A DNA stretch of 64,000 bases from Cladocopium goreaui (GCA_947184155.2 CAMXCT020001813.1:296907-360906), one strand, 5' to 3'. Shown: positions 21,321-31,494, counted from the first letter of the stretch. A program made the numbers and translations. The notes: generated from the sequence alone by a model not told the origin.

Positions 21321-22046
21321 ATGGAGCATAAACGAGACGCTACCGTGGCGGGCTTGGCTTGGCCTTCGAATCCCAACCGTGGACTCGCTCCCACCAACCC
21401 AGATCAAGTACCAGACGCCCAGGCTTCTGCACTATGTCATTCTAGCCTTCCTGACCCTACTACCGGGACCACTTCGGCACCTTTGGCAGCTGACAGTACA
21501 ACTACCGACATTGGAACTACGGCCCATTCTGATACATATTCAGGCTTCGCACCTCCTGATGCCCCTTTTCCGACGGAGCAAAGTCCTGCATACCACTACC
21601 TCCATCGTGCTCACTTCTCTTCCCGCGTGGTTCACCAGATCCAATTCAAGATCATTACCCACTCCAACAATACCAGGGAGTTATTCATTGAAGAGATCCC
21701 CATGTCAGGGCTCTCCAAATGTCGTGACCCCGAGCACTACTTTTACGGTCTTTCGGGCAATTGGGAGTGGTCCCTGCGCACAGCGGATTATTGGCGACAT
21801 CATTTTGAGATTCCTCTAGTACATGGACATCATCCTTTTCACAATGTTCCCATTGAGACCACGGCACCTACGGAGGCAACCCGCTTTACTCCGAAGATCC
21901 AGGAACTGGCTCAACAACTTTCAACCACTTTGACGGCTGCTATGGCATCTGGGGAAATCCACGACACGTGGAGGATGGTCGAAGACATGAGCTTCCGTGA
22001 CGCGATCCAAACACTTCAAGCTGAAACGAACCTCCCTTCTGAGTGA
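21321..22046 (+). CDS. Element A ORF8: unknown protein, paralogue of ORF6
   Basis: 241 aa from the ATG at 21321. The N-terminal ~85 residues are Ala/Thr/Pro-rich. The core contains VVHQIQFKIITHSNN, ELFIEEIPMSGLSKCRD and EWSLRTADYWRHHFEIPL, matching ORF6. The C-terminus ends in amphipathic helices (FTPKIQELAQQLSTTL; MSFRDAIQTLQAET). It is the last ORF, about 90 bp before the terminal hairpin. A tandem gene duplication within the element is the likely origin. Confidence 0.55.
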   Translation: MEHKRDATVAGLAWPSNPNRGLAPTNPDQVPDAQASALCHSSLPDPTTGTTSAPLAADSTTTDIGTTAHSDTYSGFAPPDAPFPTEQSPAYHYLHRAHFSSRVVHQIQFKIITHSNNTRELFIEEIPMSGLSKCRDPEHYFYGLSGNWEWSLRTADYWRHHFEIPLVHGHHPFHNVPIETTAPTEATRFTPKIQELAQQLSTTLTAAMASGEIHDTWRMVEDMSFRDAIQTLQAETNLPSE

Positions 22047-22154
22047 CTGAGCGCGGCTCTGTACATTAGCACCGGACAGCCTTTTGTATTTGAATAATCT
22101 TGCCGACATTCACAGCGATGGTCTTCCAAAAATCAAACCCCGCTACACGCGGGG

Positions 22155-22757
22155 TGTGTGTGTGTAACATCTGAACAGATGTAAAACTTCTATGACTCTA
22201 ATCTTTTCACAATTGCAGGGGATCTTTTCACATTTGCAGGGGGCATGCGGCCATCATGCAAACGCATGCCAACGAAGCTATGCATGATGGTGGAAGCCGG
22301 GGCTGATCACCCTGGTGTACCTGCATTGTTGTGATTACCTGTTGTTCAGGGTTTGCTTCCGTTCAATTGTCAATGTCTGCTGATGGGAAGAGGCTCAACC
22401 CAAGAACCTCAATGTCAATTTATTTATTTATTTCTTCACGGTTGCCACAATCTGTTTTGCCTGCATCAGAACCTTCCTCAGTTTTTCGCCGAAACCATGT
22501 CGCCGACAGTATTTTGATTTTTTGAATTATTTCGCCGAAACCATGTCGCCGATGTATTTGGGGTATTTTGTCACATCCACGTCGCCGATTCATTTATTTA
22601 TTTTGATGACGATCTTGGCCATGGAAATCATTCAGGAGAACTTCTATTATTCGTAGGGTGCATCGTTATTTTCGTTGTTTCATATCCATATCTAATCTGC
22701 ATGTTTCAGGATTCAGTTCCTGCCGGATCATATAATGATCCATTCTTGTCTAGTGTG
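22155..22757 (+). mobile_element. R3: right pseudo-LTR of element A
   Basis: Near-identical partner of R2. Start hairpin at 22168-22181, structured core at 22236-22324, type-1 end at about 22757. Comparison with R2 shows only scattered changes (for example TTTCTCGCC versus TTTTTCGCC), consistent with young age. Confidence 0.8.
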
Positions 22758-23045
22758 TGACACATCTGTACAGATGTAAAACTTCTATTAATATATATCT
22801 ATAAGCGGGGGGTCACCGGGGTCCCGGGGGGGTCGGTGACCAACGAAGACACCTCCCCGGGACCCGTGAAAACGTACCCGCAGGACTTCGGTGGTGCACC
22901 TGGGCGCATTTAAGTCGCAGCTGGTGGCCACCGTAGTCCTATATATATATATATACTCATCCTTAATTAGGTAACTAATCTAATTGCATGTTACAGGACT
23001 CAGTTCCTGACGGATCATATAATGATCCATTCTTGTCTAGTGTGT
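22751..23045 (+). mobile_element. R4: short R unit, same class as R1
   Basis: Near-identical to R1. Start hairpin CATCTGTACAGATG (22763-22776), core at 22805-22881 with GCGGG/CCCGC closing pairs, type-1 end. It abuts R3 and R5 with only (TG)n between, so it is a solo R. Confidence 0.75.
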
Positions 23046-23354
23046 GTGTGTGTGTGTACCATCTGAACAGATGTAAAACTTCTTATCTTGCAGGGGGTCA
23101 CCGGGGTCCCGGGGGGGTCGGTGACCAACGAAGACACCTGCCCGGGACCCGTGTAAACGTACCTGCGGGACTGTGGTGGTGCACCTGGGCGCATTTAAGT
23201 CGCAGCTGGTGGCCACCACAGTCCCATATATATATATATATTATATATATATATATATTTTTTTTCATTTCTCCTGTTAGGTTTTACTGGGGTGTTTTTT
23301 GCACGTCCGATGCATTCCACATCAACAATTCGATAAGATGTTTCTGAGCAAGTG
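23040..23354 (+). mobile_element. R5: short R unit with type-2 end
   Basis: Start hairpin CATCTGAACAGATG (23060-23073), core at 23090-23166, and a long third stem pairing GGGACTGTGGTGG with CCACCACAGTCCC. The 3' end differs from R1-R4: GCATTCCACATC then TTCTGAGCAAGTGTG. That end is shared with R6 and with the element B repeats on the other strand. Confidence 0.75.
23090..23166 (+). ncRNA. Pseudoknot-like structured RNA, short-R copy
   Basis: Closing stem GCAGG/CCTGC (GCGGG/CCCGC in R1, R4, R7 and R8, a compensatory change). a=GGTCACCG pairs with a'=CGGTGACC. b (from GGGTCCCGGG) pairs with b' (CCCGGGACCC and flanking bases). The spacer begins AACGAAG. The order a-b-a'-b' is the same as in the A and B copies. 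Confidence 0.6.
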
Positions 23355-24191
23355 TGTCACTCATACCGTTGTCCGACAAGGTGGTATGAGCCCTTCGGGG
23401 AAAGCCTTTCTAGGCTAAAAATTGACGGTAACACGATGTCTGAATTTACACTTTTGAATTAGTAATTCGTTTAAGTACAGTGAACAGCCAGCCTTTTCTT
23501 CCTTGTCTCACCCGTCGATGTCGTTTGGTTGAACAACTGCCCGCTGTACCAGGGACTCACCATTCGTTTGGATTGACACTGCATAGTTGAAGGTCGCGAC
23601 AACAATCTTTCCTTTCTCAAGAGACAGCCATTCCGCAGCCATTTTCACATGAGTTCACAGGCAACAGGACATCCTTGCAGGTATGGTACTTCTTTCTTTT
23701 ATGGTCGTTGGTGAGGTTCAATTGTGCACGTAATTCAAGGGTTGAACACGTAAGCTGTCCAGAGGGTTGTGACTTGAACTCTGGCCATTGAGCCTAACGA
23801 GGGGACTCCTGCATGCTACTGTGGATGCATCAATTAACTAGTTCCCCATGGGTCCCTTTTCTCATGTGTTTCTGCGTTCTCCTCCCTTCAGGTAGGTTGG
23901 GTCCTGCGCGTGCCGAGGTAGGCGTAGGTTTTCGCAGTGTTAGGTTGGTTCAGGCGCTTCTGTCCTTCCCCCCCCTCCGCTGGTCTTGTTCCGTTGTCCG
24001 TCGGCCTCCGCTTTTCTTTTCCCTTGCCTTTTCAGGGTTTGCCCGTTTCGGGCCAGGTGTGTCGTGTTGGTGTTCTCTCTGTCCCTCTTCTTTTGCGTTC
24101 CCCTCTTCGCGTCCTGGTTAGGTATTGTTCATTTCATTTTCATTGTCATCCCACTTTCATTTTCATTTCATCTGCCCCGCCGCGGTGGGGC
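23355..24191 (+). mobile_element. S2: non-autonomous segment with type-2 leader
   Basis: It begins with a leader also present just inside the element B left repeat (both contain GTGGCATGAACCC/GTGGTATGAGCCC followed by TTCGGGGAA). The 3' half is the pyrimidine-rich segment shared with S1 and S3. It ends in hairpin GCCCCGCC-GC-GGTGGGGC (24174-24191), then (TG)n. No credible ORF. Confidence 0.65.
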
Positions 24192-24487
24192 GTGTGTGTG
24201 TACCATCTGAATAGATGTAAAACTTCTTATCTTGCAGGGGGTCACCGGGGTCCCGGGGGGGTCGGTGACCAACGAAGACACCTCCCCGGGACCCGTGTAA
24301 ACGTACCTGCGGGACTGTGGTGGTGCACCTGGGCGCATTTAAGTCGCAGCTGGTGGCCACCACAGTCCCATATATATATATTATATATATATTTTTTTTC
24401 ATTTCTCCTGTTAGGTTTTACTGGGGTGTTTTTTGCACGTCCGATGCATTCCACATCAACAATTCGATAAGATGTTTCTGAGCAAGT
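24186..24487 (+). mobile_element. R6: short R unit with type-2 end
   Basis: Near-copy of R5. Start hairpin CATCTGAATAGATG (24204-24217), core 24234-24310, ending TTCTGAGCAAGTGTG. Confidence 0.75.
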
Positions 24488-24792
24488 GTGTGTGTGTGTA
24501 CCGTCTGAATAGACGTAAAACTTCTTATACTTTATATATTTATATATGCGGGGGGTCACCGGGGTCCCTGGGAGGTCGGTGACCATCGAAGACACCTCCC
24601 GGGGACCCGTGTAAACATACCCGCGGGACTGTGGTGACGCACCTGGGCGCAATTGTAAGACGCAGCTGGTGGTCACCATAGTCCCATATATATATATATA
24701 TATTTCATCCATATCTGAGTAACTAATCTAATCTGCATGTCACAGGACTCAGTTCCTGCCGGATCATATAATGATCCATTCTTGTCTAGTGT
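24485..24792 (+). mobile_element. R7: short R unit, type-1 end, covarying hairpins
   Basis: The start hairpin is CGTCTGAATAGACG (24502-24515), an A-T to G-C paired change relative to the other units. The third stem changes to GGTGAC/GTCACC where R5 has GGTGGT/GGCCACC, again keeping pairing. Confidence 0.75.
24548..24624 (+). ncRNA. Pseudoknot-like structured RNA, variant with ATCGAAG spacer
   Basis: Closing stem GCGGG/CCCGC. a/a' are unchanged. The b helix carries T and A where R6 has G and G, and b' compensates (wobble or Watson-Crick). The spacer is ATCGAAG here and in R8, against AACGAAG elsewhere. Confidence 0.55.
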
Positions 24793-25681
24793 GATTTCCA
24801 TGGTGGCTCCGACATGGTGCCATGGAGCCAATTGAGGCAACCCTCTTCAGGGTGAGTGTTGACAGTCTTGAATTCTGAATTCACACATTTTAAATTGGTA
24901 ATTCATCTAAGTAAATCGCAACAGTCGGCCTTTCTGTTTTGCACCTTTTGTGATGTCCCGCGCTTCCGGCTGTCCCTTGAGATCCTTTGTGAATTGCATT
25001 CTTTGCAGCGAGAAGCCGTGCTAAACGTCGGAAACCTCCTTTTTGCAGCTCTTTTACAGCGACATTGCATCATGTCTCGACACTGGAAACAGGCAGGCAC
25101 ACGACTTGCAGGTGTGGTATTCCTTTCTTTTGATGGTTGTCTGGTGAGGTGAAACATTTTGTGCATCTAATTCGATGGAATTTGGAAGCTGTCTTATGCC
25201 ATTGCCGCACGACTTGACCACGGTCCCGGTGCAGGGAATAATCGCACGACATTTTAGGCAGTTAGGGACTGAATCCTGTTTGTTGTTTGGTTTTGTTTTC
25301 ACCAACTAGTTCCCCATTGGTCCCCTATCTCATGCTTCCTTCCCCCCCCAGGTAGGTTGGCTCCGTCGCGTGCTGAGGTTTTTGTAGGTTTTCGCTGTGT
25401 TAGGTTGGTTCAGGCGCTTCCGTCTTCCCCCCCCTCCGTTGGTCTTGGTCCGTGTCCGTCGACCCTCCGCTTTTTCTTTTCCCTTGCCTTTTCAGGGTTC
25501 GCCCGTTCCGGGCTAGGTGTGTTGGTGTGTGTTTTCTCCTTCCCTCTTCTTTTGCGTTCCCCTCTTCGCGTCCTGGTTAAGTAACTTTCATCTCATTTTC
25601 ACTCTCATCTCATCTTTCATCCCCTGTTCATCCTCATCTTCATCTCATGTTTACGCGCACCACCCTGCCGGAGGCGGGGTG
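24793..25681 (+). mobile_element. S3: non-autonomous internal segment
   Basis: The leader is closely similar to element A (10178-10650) and S1; the pyrimidine-rich tail is shared with S1 and S2. The terminal hairpin is CACCCTGCC-GGA-GGCGGGGTG (25661-25681), with a G·T where S1 has A-T, immediately followed by (TG)n. Confidence 0.65.
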
Positions 25682-25992
25682 TGTGTGTGTACCGTCTGAA
25701 TAGACGTAAAACTTCTTATACTTTATATATTTATATATGCGGGGGGTCACCGGGGTCCCTGGGAGGTCGGTGACCATCGAAGACACCTCCCGGGGACCCG
25801 TGTAAACGTACCCGCGGGACTGTGGTGACGCACCTGGGCGCAATTGTAAGACGCAGCTGGTGGTCACCATAGTCCCATATATATATATATATTTCATCCA
25901 TATCTAAGTAACTAATCTAATCTGCATGTCACAGGACTCAGTTCCTGCCGGATCATATAATGATCCATTCTTGTCTAGTGTGTGTGTGTGTC
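25675..25992 (+). mobile_element. R8: last R unit of the array
   Basis: Near-copy of R7. Start hairpin CGTCTGAATAGACG (25693-25706), core 25739-25815, type-1 end, then (TG)n at 25979-25992, after which unique intron sequence resumes. Confidence 0.75.
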
Positions 25993-26476
25993 TGTATTTG
26001 GCCGTTCTTTCCTTCTTCTTCTGAATGAAATCTGAACAACATGTTCCACCAAACCACCAGCCCAAACCAACAATCAACAAATTCGCTGATGCTACATGAG
26101 GCCATAATCATTTGTTTATTCATATTCTGATCCAAACGACTCTCAATCCATCAATCCGACTAGATGGTCATTCTCAACAACAATTTCAAGGGATATCATA
26201 TCCCCCAAAAGAACACGTCCTTTCATCTCCAGGCTAAATGTTCATCAAACCTCTGAAAATTGTTTTTCCATTTTAAATCTAATAGCATTCAATCATCCAT
26301 TTTCAAAACAAGTCAATTTACCCCAGTTTCCACGGTAAAACCCGCTCATGAAACTAGAAATATATGTTAACGCTGAAATTTTCTTGCCGAAAATTTCCAG
26401 GTTACATCCATTACCTATATCAGTTTATATAGAAATATTTCGTGATATTTCTATCTCAGAATTCCTATTTCCTCAG

Positions 26477-29251
26477 GTTACATGTTCATCAAATTGGTGA
26501 ACTACGCCCTCTTCTTATGGTTTCCCTTCTATTTGTCCGAGGGCCTCGGCTTAGACAGGTCGCTGTCGTCGTTGATGGCCACCCGCTTTGACCTGGGCTT
26601 CATCTGTGGGGCCATCCTGGCGGGACTGCTGAGCGACGTGACCACGCATTGGGCACGGATGCCCATGAGGAGAACCGGGGAGAACCGGAGAACCAGGGGA
26701 GAACAGGAGTTAGACATGTTAATTTCTGTTTTTATGTGTTAATTTAAGCAGCTTTAGAAGTTTACTACTTAGCTAAGTTGGTTTGGTTCACAAGGTCACA
26801 GCGGTCAAAACTCATTTTGGTTGCTCAAAGCAGGCTATTATTTGGCCACGGCCAGCTATGGTATCAACTGACGGAGTTTGCACTACCAGTAGCCACTAAC
26901 CTGGTGAGTCAGTCCCGGATTGGGGCTATCCCAAATAGAAATGTCAGAGTGGGACTGCCGTCATGGGTTTTCTTCAACATGCATTGTTTGCGAAACCCTA
27001 TATATTTAGTTAATTCGTGCACCGTCTATGTCAAAGTTATGAGGATTAAAAACGACAAAAACATGTGCCACGTGCTAAGCACACACTCTGACCATCTCCC
27101 CTCGGAGGAGCCCAGTGGTGAGTGGTTTTCTGCTCTTTTCGTTGATTCCCATGGGGGTGATGCGCTTTTCAACCCAGCCCGACGTGCCCCGGCGACTGGG
27201 GATGGTGGATACCCCAACAGTTGCTATTTTTCCTATTTTTCACGGGGAAAATGAAGATGAACCCTGGCATTTTGAGGTATTTCTAGATAGATTCAGGTTG
27301 GGAAAAGGGAAGATTTGAAGGAGAATCAAAGACAAGTGAGTCTGGGATCCTGATGCTTTTGGATTGCTGAGCGCCACTGAAAATTCAGTGTTGCTTCTCT
27401 AACAGTGTGTATTACTCAAAAAACACGCGGGCTTTGGGGCATTCTTTCTGTTTGCATGATTTTTTCCAACATTTCATGGAATCCTCTCAAAGATTCGTCA
27501 TGGACCCAATCATTCTTTCGGGGGGCAACCAGCTCGCGATCGGCCTATTGTTGAAGGGTCACCATGAGGTTTCATCAAGTTTGCCCCATCCTGAGATCAT
27601 ATATAAGGTCTCGGATGAAACCATGGTTCCCCATGAAGTTTTCCCATCCACTTAATGCTCTCTGGCCCACAAAGCATCATTTTCCTTCCAAAATGGGCAA
27701 TCAATAATAGGTACTTTCAGACATGAGTTTCCGCAATTTTCAGAATTAGCCAATTTCTCATCATTTTACGAGTCAGCATCAAAAATGGTTCCCCCATCCC
27801 CCATGGACAGAAACACACCCGTCCGAGGTCATCAAGTGGGCGATCTTCTGCTGTGGCATTCTCCAGGGCGGCCCAGCTGATGCCTTGACCTCTGCCGTTT
27901 CGGTGGATCTGGGGAAGCATCCGCGGCTGCAGGGCCAGCGTGCCGTCTCAACCGTCGCCGGCATCATTGATGGTACTGGGGCCGTGGGGGCAGCGGTGGG
28001 GCAGTATCTCGTGGGATCGCTCAGTGAGACTCGGATGACTTGGGAGATCTGAGATTTGGCTCTTTGGAGTTTTGCTGAATTTTTGTGGAGAGTTTCTGGA
28101 AGTTTTTGAAGTGACTTACTCAAAAAAAAACACCTCAAATTGAGGTTTGAGTCCTTGTACTGTGACAAGCACCCAGGATATTTATGGCTGGAAGTCCGTC
28201 TTCCTCTTTCTGTTGATCTGCTTGGCTTCGGCCTTTGTGCTGTCCCTCCTTCGACTCTTCAAGGTGCCACCGGTGTAGCCTCCGAGAATCTAACCTGACA
28301 AAGGATACAATGGATATTCCACAGTTTTAAGCCAAAAATAATGGAAAATCATCCTCCGATGGTTTTGGACATGAAGGATTTTCCATTTCTTCTTTATCAA
28401 CGACTGGAGGGCAAATGTTGACCCAGGATGAAAACCCTTCCTGGCTATTCACAGGTGCAGTACCCTCAATTCCAGTGAAGTGCATTTGGTTGAATCCTCC
28501 CCTCCCAAATCGACTGCAGCTTTGGGTTAAAAGAAACAACATGATTGCCAAACAAAAAAGAGCATGCAATATATTTTTTGATCCAACCCATTTTCAAGAA
28601 CAGACCGCGCATACCTATTGTTTTGTTTGACTCACGTCCCATTTTTGCCATGTCGCTAAATATAACTCTAGACCTATAAAATGTCTAAAAACCCTGGTGC
28701 CTGCAAAATGGCAAGAAAGAACATATTGAAGAGGCGAGGGCATAGGCTGGATGATATTTTTTTATTCTCTACAAAATGGCCTCGCAAACTTGCAATATTT
28801 TTCCAAGTTTGATTTTTTACGGAAGATGGTTTTAAACAGTTTTTTGTTTTCCCTTTTGCAGAGCCAAACTTTCCAGATCTTAGCTGCGGCCCAACAGCTT
28901 ATATCTATAGAATGAAGCCCCTCTCAGTTGCAGGCATCCCCATTTCATACGTATGGATGTGTCTGACAATGGGGGTACCCAAAATAGAAATTCCAATGGG
29001 AAAATGATGATAAACCATGATAAACCATTGTTTTTTTTTGGGATATCCCATTCTCAGACCCAAAAAAGGTCCTTTTTATGGGGTTGAAACCGTGGAAACC
29101 TGTACCATCCTAGGTAAACCCTACCGCCTACCGCAACGGTCAGGAGCTAGCGGAGGTGCGCCAGATGCGCGCCAAGGAATTCATGGATGTGGAGCCCGAA
29201 TCTTCCGACAGCGAAAACTCACCGTGCGAAACTTCAGGCAGCTATTGCTGA
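26477..29251 (+). CDS. SLC37-like MFS transporter, C-terminal half (exons 6-10)
   Basis: Exons placed by phase: 26477-26671 (GA donor), 27116-27193 (GA donor), 27811-28025 (GA donor), 28177-28263 (GT donor), 29114-29251 with TGA. Signatures: YMFIKLVNYALFLWFPFYL (helix 7), SLMATRFDLGFICGAILAGL (helix 8), CGILQGGPADALTSAVSVDLG and STVAGIIDGTGAVGAAVG (helices 10-11, highly characteristic of SLC37), and WKSVFLFLLICLASAF (helix 12). The last exon gives an acidic, charged cytosolic-type tail (EVRQMRAKEFMDVEPESSDS). If the 28264 donor is unused, the protein ends at TAG 28276-28278. Exon 6 needs one preceding base in phase 1. No exon for the helix 6-7 linker was found between 5.9 and 26.4 kb. Confidence 0.8.
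28300..29113. repeat. Intron holding a MITE-like element (family 3)
   Basis: About 28950-29063 has inverted ends TGTGTCTGACAATGGG and CCCATTCTCAGACCCA around a second inner inverted repeat (GGGGTACCC / GGGATATCCC). A better-preserved copy is at 52264-52378. The rest of the interval shows no gene. Confidence 0.5.
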
Positions 29252-29259
29252 AAACTTCA

Positions 29260-30130
29260 GGCAACTTTGTTGAGTTGGAATGTTTTGGGGATTTATTCGA
29301 CTCCCATTTTTTGGTCGTTTTTTGGAGTTTGAATTTGGGAAAACTGCGCCACAGCTGGTGTTCCCCAATAGCTTTAGCTGAGGGTCTCAGCCCAGATAAA
29401 GGTTCTGGTTGGGGTTAAGGGATGACTGGCCGCTGTTCGTACCCCCTTTGCTGTGATGCCGGGTTTATCTTTCCGGTTTCGTGCTTAAGACGACTGACAA
29501 ACATGGTCTTGCAGACCAGCTTCTCAAGTTATTGGGGATAGGCATCAATAGATGCAGGCAAGTGTTACAAGGTAGACTGGTTTCACACCCCAGGTTGAAG
29601 GATAAATGTTGTCACATGTCCTGTCACCTACATCGTTTCAAATCCACTTTCCATGGATGGATCTCGGCAGATATCCAGTCAAAATCAAACAACGTGTCTT
29701 TTGTGATCGCATTTTGCCTCCTTGAGCAAAAAACTAAGTCCGGGCTCGATCATATTTTCAAAGGGGATATGTGTATACACACACACACGCATTTCTTGAT
29801 ACTGTATATTATATACACGATAATATTGGCAATTTTTCTGGATTCCCACCGTTGACTTTCAGGCCAATGAGCTTGAGTGATGGCGTTTGATGGGTCGCAA
29901 GAAGCCTCTTGAGTTTGTGACCTCGCGTAGTAGTGGGCCCAAAGAATGATGGCCTGACGTGTCTCAATAGGTGCTGGAAGGTTGGACAAAAACCGTTGTC
30001 CTGATGCGGCGATTCGAGCCCCTTATGACATAGTCCAGTCACACCATCTGTGGAATCCAAACGTGACAATCGGATTTAGTTTTTTTTTTTTCTGGGGGCA
30101 GAGTCACATTGAGCACGCAGGAGGTGCGTA
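29260..30130. other. No gene seen; possible intergenic region
   Basis: After the transporter stop there is mixed-composition DNA with a short CA run (29776-29792). No exon-like segment with strong codon bias is seen. Confidence 0.4.
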
Positions 30131-30141
30131 AACCGATTTCG

Positions 30142-30441
30142 CCACTTCACGCCACTTCACGCCACTTGAAGTGGCATGAAGTGGCATGAAGTGGCATGCT
30201 CACGGTGCGACCGCCACTTGAAGTGGCATGAAGTGGCATGCTCACGGTGCGACACGCCACTTGAAGTGGCATGAAGTGGCATGAAGTGGCATGCTCACGG
30301 TGTGACACGCCACTTGAAGTGGCATGCGCCACTTGAAGTGGCATACGCCACTTGAAGTGGCATACGCCACTCGAAGTGGCACGCCACTTGAAGTGGCATG
30401 CGCCACTTGAAGTGGCATGAAGTGGCATGCTCACGGTGGGA
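30142..30441. repeat. Array of the palindrome GCCACTTGAAGTGGC
   Basis: About 16 full or partial copies of the 15-bp perfect palindrome are arranged with GATGAAGTGGCATGCTCACGGTG-type spacers (abridged: ATGAAGTGGCAT and GCTCACGGTG). A second array is at 33308-33505. Minus-strand open frames through it are repeat translations. Confidence 0.85.
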
Positions 30442-30506
30442 CATTACGACTACGACTACTGTTACGACGACGCGTACTACTATTACTACTGCTACTGCTA
30501 CTGCTG

Positions 30507-30542
<36 letters not shown>

Positions 30543-30549
30543 GTACTAG

Positions 30550-30584
<35 letters not shown>

Positions 30585-30620
30585 CTATTACTACTACTAC
30601 CACTACTACTACTACTACTG

Positions 30621-30663
<43 letters not shown>

Positions 30664-31160
30664 GGCTACGACTACGACTACGACTACGACTACGACTACT
30701 TCTACTACTGCTACTTGTATACTACTTGTATACTACTTGTATACTACTTGTATACTACTTGTATACTACTTGTATACTACTTGTATACTACTTGTATACT
30801 ACTTGTACTACTACGACTACGGCTACGACTACTTCTACTACTGCTACTATTACTACTACTACTACTCTACTGCTACTACTACTACTACTACTACTACGAC
30901 TACGGCTACGACTACTTCGACTATTGCTACTACTACCACTTGTACTACTACGACTACGGCTACGACTACTTCTACTACTGCTGTTACTACTACTCCTACT
31001 CCTACTATTACTACTGCTACTGCTACTACTACTTCTGCTACTGCTACTACTACTACTACTACTTCTACTAATACGACTACGGCTACGACTACTCCTGTTA
31101 CCATTACCACTACTACTACTACTACCACCACCACCACCACCACCACCACCACCACCAATG
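30442..31160. repeat. (TAC)n microsatellite with embedded 11-bp repeat
   Basis: About 700 bp of TAC/CTA repeats with variants (GAC, TGC, TTC). At 30711-30806 there is a block of about eight units of ACTTGTATACT. Open in all frames; not coding. Confidence 0.9.
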
Positions 31161-31494
31161 GCAATTTTAGATATCTGCCAGCGAGTTTTCAAGTTTCTTA
31201 GGTGACGAGGATGTTCCCCAGTGAGTTTGTGAAATTTATTGGGTGACGAGATACTGCCACCACGCTTCGTGGTGGGGAGTATCTCGTCCCCCACGATGCC
31301 GCAGAGGAAATAGCGATCAGTTGTTTTCCGGAACAACCATGGTTCCTGATTCGCAACAGGCTGACAAATCGGCAGCAAATTTGGACGGCCGGTGGGTAAG
31401 ACAAATGTGCCAGACCACAAATAAAATACCAGTGGTACCCGCACGAAGCGAGGCGGAAGTTGCCTTAAGGATATATAAGACCTTTCTCATCTAT

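Larger units (their letters stand above)
10178..22154 (+). mobile_element. Element A internal region: multi-ORF Penelope-like retroelement
   Basis: A 12-kb internal region encodes eight same-strand ORFs in the order 1, 2, 3 (GIY-YIG+RT), 4 (Myb/SANT-like), 5, 6, 7, 8. They are separated by 45-620-bp spacers, several of them pyrimidine-rich. The 5' ~480 bp is a non-coding leader shared with S1 and S3. The 3' end is a hairpin, CCCCGC-TACAC-GCGGGG (22138-22154), directly joined to (TG)n. Known Penelope-like elements usually carry one main ORF, so the extra genes are unusual. Spacers plus one orientation suggest a polycistronic RNA, possibly resolved by spliced-leader trans-splicing as in dinoflagellates generally; that is inference. 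Confidence 0.75.
8421..25992 (+). mobile_element. 17.6-kb array of nested Penelope-like elements at (TG)n
   Basis: Every component points the same way. The order is R1-S1-R2-A-R3-R4-R5-S2-R6-R7-S3-R8. R units are pseudo-LTR-like repeats of 0.28-0.6 kb. S and A are internal segments. All junctions fall in (TG)n, with (TG)n also at the outer edges (8421-8434 and 25979-25992). The whole block sits between transporter exons ending near 5.88 kb and starting at 26477. Head-to-tail nesting with shared terminal repeats is typical of Penelope-like elements and unlike LTR retrotransposons, whose repeats would end in CA. Confidence 0.8.

Noticed and set aside
9579..22757. LTR retrotransposon with 600-bp LTRs
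   Set aside because: The repeats do not end in CA, there is no protease, integrase or RNase H signature, the RT is Penelope-like with a GIY-YIG domain, and junctions lie in (TG)n rather than short target duplications.
24242..24712. Minus-strand ORF conserved in all short R units
   Set aside because: Its conservation follows from the structured RNA; the frame varies with microsatellite length and it has no independent start or stop conservation.
30398..31201. Long Thr/Leu/Tyr-rich ORFs of 260 codons
   Set aside because: They are translations of (TAC)n in different frames.
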